Source: JAFDZV01 sp964455525
Lineage (GTDB): Bacteria; Bacteroidota; Ignavibacteria; OLB7
DNA length: 64,000 nt
NCBI GenBank assembly: GCA_964455525.1
Contig: CAYVWR010000004.1
Span: 301,292-365,291 of the forward strand
Direction of reading: 5' to 3'
Part shown: positions 60,772 to 64,000 of the stretch, one piece after another
Numbering within the stretch: the stretch's first letter is position 1
Layout: every line of letters begins with the position of its first letter
Notes under the pieces: model-generated
Database searches by the model: none
The model's input: the letters and a program-made list of their open reading frames with translations, nothing else
Told to the model about the DNA's origin: nothing
Position numbers and translations under genes: made by a program

Positions 60772-62160
60772 TTACGATCCTTCGGGGGCATTTGGTAGCG
60801 TGACCGTCGCGGTTGTCGGCCCATAGCGCTCGCTCTGAATATGCACCGATCCATGATGGCGCTGTACGATCGTCTGTACTAGGGCAAGGCCGATGCCGTT
60901 TCCCGGAATATTGTGGGTATTGGACCCACGGTAGAAGGGATCGAAGATGTGCGGGAAGTCGCTTGCCGCGATGCCCGTTCCTCTGTTTGTGATGTTTATC
61001 CAGGTAGAGGTGCCATCGCCGCCGATACACACCTGAATTGGCCCGCCGCTGGCCGTATCGGAATATTTTAGGGCATTTTCCAGCAGGTTCTCAACCGCAA
61101 CCCGCATCAGGCCAGAATCGCCTCTGATCTGGAGCGTTTGTCCGTTATCATCGCGTGCCTGTAGCTGCACGTCGATGCCACGGCCTGGGTACTGAGCGTG
61201 AATTTCATCCATCACCGAGAAGAATATCTCATCAAGACGTAGCGTGGTAAGCTGGGAGTCGGGAAATTCAAATTCGGTGCGTGCAAGCAGCAGCAGATCG
61301 TTGACCAGCACGCGAAGACGCCGTGTATCCTCCAGGGCGTTCTCAAGCACCTCCTTGTAGATATGGGCTGGGCGCGGCTGCATCAACGCGATATCCAGTG
61401 AGCCTTCCAGAGTTGTAAGCGGAGTCCGCATCTCATGCGATGCGTTGGCGATGAACTGCTTCTGCGTGGAGAATGCCGAGTCGAGCCGTTCCAGCATCGC
61501 ATTGAACGCCTGTGCCAACTGCGATAGCTCGTCTCTGCCGTTGCCTTCATCAAGGCGTATATGCAGGTCGGTTGCGGAGATACGCTCCGCCTGCCGTGTG
61601 GTACGGGCGATCGGGGCCATGGCGCGAGAGGCGAACCACCATGCTGCGGCGCATCCCATGCCAACCGATATGGCAAACCCCGCGATCATCGCATATCCCA
61701 GCCGGTGAAGCGAGTGCAGCCCGGCTTTATCGACGGCGGAGACCTTTATCACAAAAAGCTCATCGTTGTCGAAATAGGGAAAAAAAATAAACTGCGTATC
61801 GAGCGCATCTTTGGAATATCCCTGGTTCTGCGTGGCGATCGCTCGCTCCTCATCGGTTATCATCAGGCGATGTTTCCCGCCACTGTACACCCGTTGATTC
61901 TGTGCATCGAATATCCCGATGCTTTCCTCCGGCAGTTGATAGCCTGCCAGTTTCCGGCGGAATGGCTCAAGCGCGGGAGGACTCATCTCATCACTTTCCA
62001 ACGCAACGGTGGCGGCAATCAGCGCACGCGAGAACAGTTGCTCGTTGAACTGGACTCGCCGCTGATAGCTTGCATACTCGTAGAGCGATATCATCAGGAT
62101 GGCAACGATCAGCGTGATGACCATTGCGAACAGGAGCGTCAGTCGCAGCTTGATGGTCAT
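60772..62160 (-). CDS. Sensor histidine kinase (heavy-metal type)
   Basis: A 462-residue membrane kinase. Helix 1 (about 7-27), periplasmic sensor domain (about 30-165), helix 2 (about 166-190), HAMP linker (APIARTTRQAERISATDL), HisKA with His242 in NASHEMRTPL and HATPase (ENLLENALKYS, GIGLALVQTIVQRH). The order and size match CusS/CzcS-like sensors. The start overlaps the response-regulator stop by four bases (ATGA), giving coupled expression. It should phosphorylate the regulator encoded just upstream and so control the efflux genes downstream. Confidence 0.92.
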   Translation of the reverse strand: MTIKLRLTLLFAMVITLIVAILMISLYEYASYQRRVQFNEQLFSRALIAATVALESDEMSPPALEPFRRKLAGYQLPEESIGIFDAQNQRVYSGGKHRLMITDEERAIATQNQGYSKDALDTQFIFFPYFDNDELFVIKVSAVDKAGLHSLHRLGYAMIAGFAISVGMGCAAAWWFASRAMAPIARTTRQAERISATDLHIRLDEGNGRDELSQLAQAFNAMLERLDSAFSTQKQFIANASHEMRTPLTTLEGSLDIALMQPRPAHIYKEVLENALEDTRRLRVLVNDLLLLARTEFEFPDSQLTTLRLDEIFFSVMDEIHAQYPGRGIDVQLQARDDNGQTLQIRGDSGLMRVAVENLLENALKYSDTASGGPIQVCIGGDGTSTWINITNRGTGIAASDFPHIFDPFYRGSNTHNIPGNGIGLALVQTIVQRHHGSVHIQSERYGPTTATVTLPNAPEGS

Positions 62161-62846
62161 CTGTTCTTATCCTCGTCCTCACGGATCATATAGCCCATGC
62201 CGACGATGGTATGGATCAGCTTTACCCTGTGTCCACGGTCGATCTTTCTTCTCAGGAAGCTGATATAGACATCGATCACATTGCTTTCGCTATCGAACGA
62301 TGTCTCCCATACCCGCTCGGCGATTTCCGCACGTGAGACCACGCGCTTGCGGTTACGCATCAGGAATTCCAGCAGGGCGTATTCGCGGGCTGTAAGATCA
62401 ATACGTTTGCCGGACCGGGTAACCGCATGTGCTCGGGCGTCGAGCAGAAGATCCGCCACTCGCAGTTCCGCGTTTCCCGCAATATCTCCACGTCGCCGTA
62501 CCAGCGCACGGATGCGTGCCAGAAGCTCGCGAAACTCGAATGGCTTCACCAGATAGTCGTCGGCACCGGCATCGAACCCCTGAAGTTTATCGTCGGTAGA
62601 GTCCAGCGCCGTCAGCATCAGGATCGGTACGTCCTGGTCGAACTCCCTGATGCTTCTGCATACTGCGAAGCCGCTCTTGCGGGGGAGCATGATGTCGATC
62701 ATCACGACATCATAGGGGGCGTCGTGCGCCATCCGTTCTCCTTCGATCCCATCGTGTGCCACATCAACCGTGTACGATTGCTCGGTAAGCCCCTGCCGTA
62801 TGAATGAGGCTACCTTGATCTCATCTTCGATCACGAGGATTTTCAT
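62157..62846 (-). CDS. OmpR-family response regulator
   Basis: A 229-residue protein from ATG 62846 (MKILVIEDE); the frame is open further upstream but those residues lack character. Receiver domain with acidic pair EDE, phospho-Asp51 in MIDIMLPRKSG, Thr in LTALD and Lys in VKPFEF. The C-terminal winged helix has LTAREYALLEFLMRN, SNVIDVYISFLRRKI and the closing GMGYMIR. It is the first gene of the two-component pair and the likely binder of the 11-base repeats at 60.6 kb. Close in type to CusR/CzcR. Confidence 0.94.
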   Translation of the reverse strand: MKILVIEDEIKVASFIRQGLTEQSYTVDVAHDGIEGERMAHDAPYDVVMIDIMLPRKSGFAVCRSIREFDQDVPILMLTALDSTDDKLQGFDAGADDYLVKPFEFRELLARIRALVRRRGDIAGNAELRVADLLLDARAHAVTRSGKRIDLTAREYALLEFLMRNRKRVVSRAEIAERVWETSFDSESNVIDVYISFLRRKIDRGHRVKLIHTIVGMGYMIREDEDKNR

Positions 62847-63240
62847 ACGCTCATGTGTTGTTGAAACGATATGCCAATCGTGTCCGCAGGGACTTTTCTG
62901 TGCGGGGAGAGGCTGGAACCCTGCTGGCAGATACAAGGATTGCAGGTGGGGAATATACATCATTCATGTAGGTTCGGGGCATGGCCCCCGCTCTTGTAAG
63001 CCCCTTCCGTGATGCCGATCTCCCTGAATACAAGGTTGCCAGCCGGGGGGGAAGAGGCTTGGGCAGGCCCGTGTATGAGGTAGTGATAACCATCTGGAGT
63101 GTCCCGGACTTGATCGAAGTGCCCGTCGGCGAGTCGGTGCGATTTTTTAGTGCCTTGTGAAACGCCAGGACGGATTGCATGTTGGATCAAACCAGTAAGT
63201 TTCCTTGTCGTGCCTTGAAAGGTTACCGAGGCTGGCTTAT
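62847..63240. other. 394-base region without a supported gene
   Basis: Upstream of the response regulator. Minus-strand frames of about 100 codons exist, but show no domain, signal or ribosome site. It should hold the regulator promoter; perhaps also IS-related debris, given the transposase fragment that follows. Confidence 0.4.
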
Positions 63241-63261
63241 GCCGTATGATGGGGCAACTGA

Positions 63262-63441
63262 TATGCAAACTGTTCTAGGGACTCCACGTCGTTCGGTAAT
63301 AGTGCGCCCTACAATTATAGATTTATTGGCGTAGTGCTCTGGTAGGTCGTGCCACTGTGAATCGGTGCTCAGCTTCCAGAGAATTGCATTGATTACCTGT
63401 CGGTAGTTCTTCCACGGACCCCATTCTTTCAGGTCAGGGCG
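63262..63441 (-). pseudogene. Fragment of an IS5-type transposase N-terminus
   Basis: The minus strand between stop codons near 63442 and 63223 reads RPDLKEWGPWKNYRQ, then VINAILWKLSTDSQWHDLPE and HYANKSIIVGRTITERRGV. This fits the IS5/IS427 transposase start (INAILWxLRTGAPWRDLPERYG, then xWKSVxxRFxRW). No start codon, no DDE catalytic part and no terminal repeats are present, so it is a decayed remnant of about 60 codons. Function lost. Confidence 0.6.
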
Positions 63442-63468
63442 TCAGATAGAGCCTAAATAGGGTAAAAA

Positions 63469-64000
63469 ATGATAAACCAGATATTATTGGTCATAAGTTT
63501 ATGGTTGCTGTACAGTAATGCTTGTGCACAACAGTGCGATCGCCGCATTGGGTTTGTGAGTTCTAGGACTCCAATTCGAGAGTTGGATGTAACTTCATCT
63601 GGAATCTGGATGGTGTTGCAGTCAGGTGATCTGCTGTTTTCACCAGATATTGATAGCGTATGGCGATTCATTGATGTTGAAAAATCCCTTAGCATAGATT
63701 TCCGGAATTGTTTTGCCTATACTTTCCATTTTCTGAATGATAGTGTCGGACTGATTGCGGGAGATATGAGGGGGACTTTTCGGGATGCCGATTCGTCCAT
63801 TGGCAGGCACTCCAGCTTTGTTCTGCGGAGTACGAATGGTGGGGTGACATGGGATCCTGTAGTTTTAGAGAGCGATGATGTTCTATATCGTATCACTGGC
63901 AGCGGAAACGGGGAAGCGTGGATGGGAGGATATTCTGGGAAAGTGCATTATACAACGGACAATGGGTTGTCCTGGAAGGTTATATCTCGACCATATGGCC
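63469..64000 (+). CDS. Secreted Asp-box protein, cut by window edge
   Basis: From ATG 63469 (AGGGT seven bases upstream) the frame is open for 177 codons to the right edge. It begins with a signal peptide (MINQILLVISLWLLYSNACAQ) and contains Asp-box-like motifs RSTNGGVTWD and YTTDNGLSWK, plus FSPDIDSVW, pointing to a beta-propeller surface protein like the one at 27.3 kb. Its bases are richer in A and T than the conserved part of the window. The C-terminus, and any sorting tail, lie outside. Confidence 0.75.
   Translation, partial: MINQILLVISLWLLYSNACAQQCDRRIGFVSSRTPIRELDVTSSGIWMVLQSGDLLFSPDIDSVWRFIDVEKSLSIDFRNCFAYTFHFLNDSVGLIAGDMRGTFRDADSSIGRHSSFVLRSTNGGVTWDPVVLESDDVLYRITGSGNGEAWMGGYSGKVHYTTDNGLSWKVISRPYG

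Noticed and set aside
1..64000. tRNA, rRNA or CRISPR loci
   Set aside because: No T-arm consensus with cloverleaf, rRNA-like core or repeat-spacer pattern was found by eye in the gaps.

Overview
The window looks like chromosomal DNA of a free-living Gram-negative bacterium of the Bacteroidota/Chlorobiota (FCB) group. An Ignavibacteria- or Kapabacteria-like lineage is my best guess, by inference only. The reasons are several secreted proteins with a PNP-type C-terminal sorting domain of the type IX secretion kind, a PD40-OmpA protein, futalosine-type menaquinone genes, and a TPR-LuxR regulator typical of that group. I see no rRNA, tRNA, CRISPR array or complete insertion sequence.

Layout. 1-10 kb: corA (cut by the left edge) in an operon with an odd tyrosine recombinase, a YdjM-like membrane hydrolase, recO, an HtrA/DegP protease, a DUF1015 protein, and an outer-membrane barrel plus PD40-OmpA pair. 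10-16 kb: lemA with a TPM-domain gene, a secreted S15-type acyl hydrolase, a lipoprotein and pfkA. 16-23 kb: a menaquinone block holding ubiD, menG, ubiX, an MqnE-like gene without its iron-sulfur cysteines, and an mqnA-mqnC fusion. Together these cover the first step, the MqnC cyclisation and the late decarboxylation and methylation steps of the futalosine route. MqnB, MqnD, the prenyltransferase and a canonical MqnE are not in view. 23-38 kb: a lipase, a PapD-like secreted protein, an FKBP, a DinB-like protein, two secreted repeat proteins with sorting tails, a TPR-LuxR regulator, prs, a membrane protein and an M15-like peptidase.

38-53 kb is the accessory heart of the window. A secreted protein that consists only of a protease pro-region sits upstream of a 2,677-residue subtilase. 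The subtilase catalytic domain is split by six related beta modules, and its C-terminus resembles pyroglutamyl peptidase with the catalytic Cys and His replaced. Next comes a tandem duplication of about 2.63 kb. Each unit carries a secreted 359-residue protein and a secreted metzincin. The two cores appear identical, while the edges differ. A 34-base segment identical to the 5' part of the efflux gene at 60.3 kb marks the left edge of the units.

53-63 kb, all on the minus strand, is a heavy-metal-type efflux locus: response regulator, sensor kinase, TolC-like protein, membrane-fusion lipoprotein, DUF190 protein, RND pump, then TauE/SafE and a DUF1634 protein. An 11-base direct repeat upstream of the TolC-like gene is a good candidate binding site for the response regulator. 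The right end holds a decayed IS5-type transposase fragment and the start of a secreted Asp-box protein that runs off the window.
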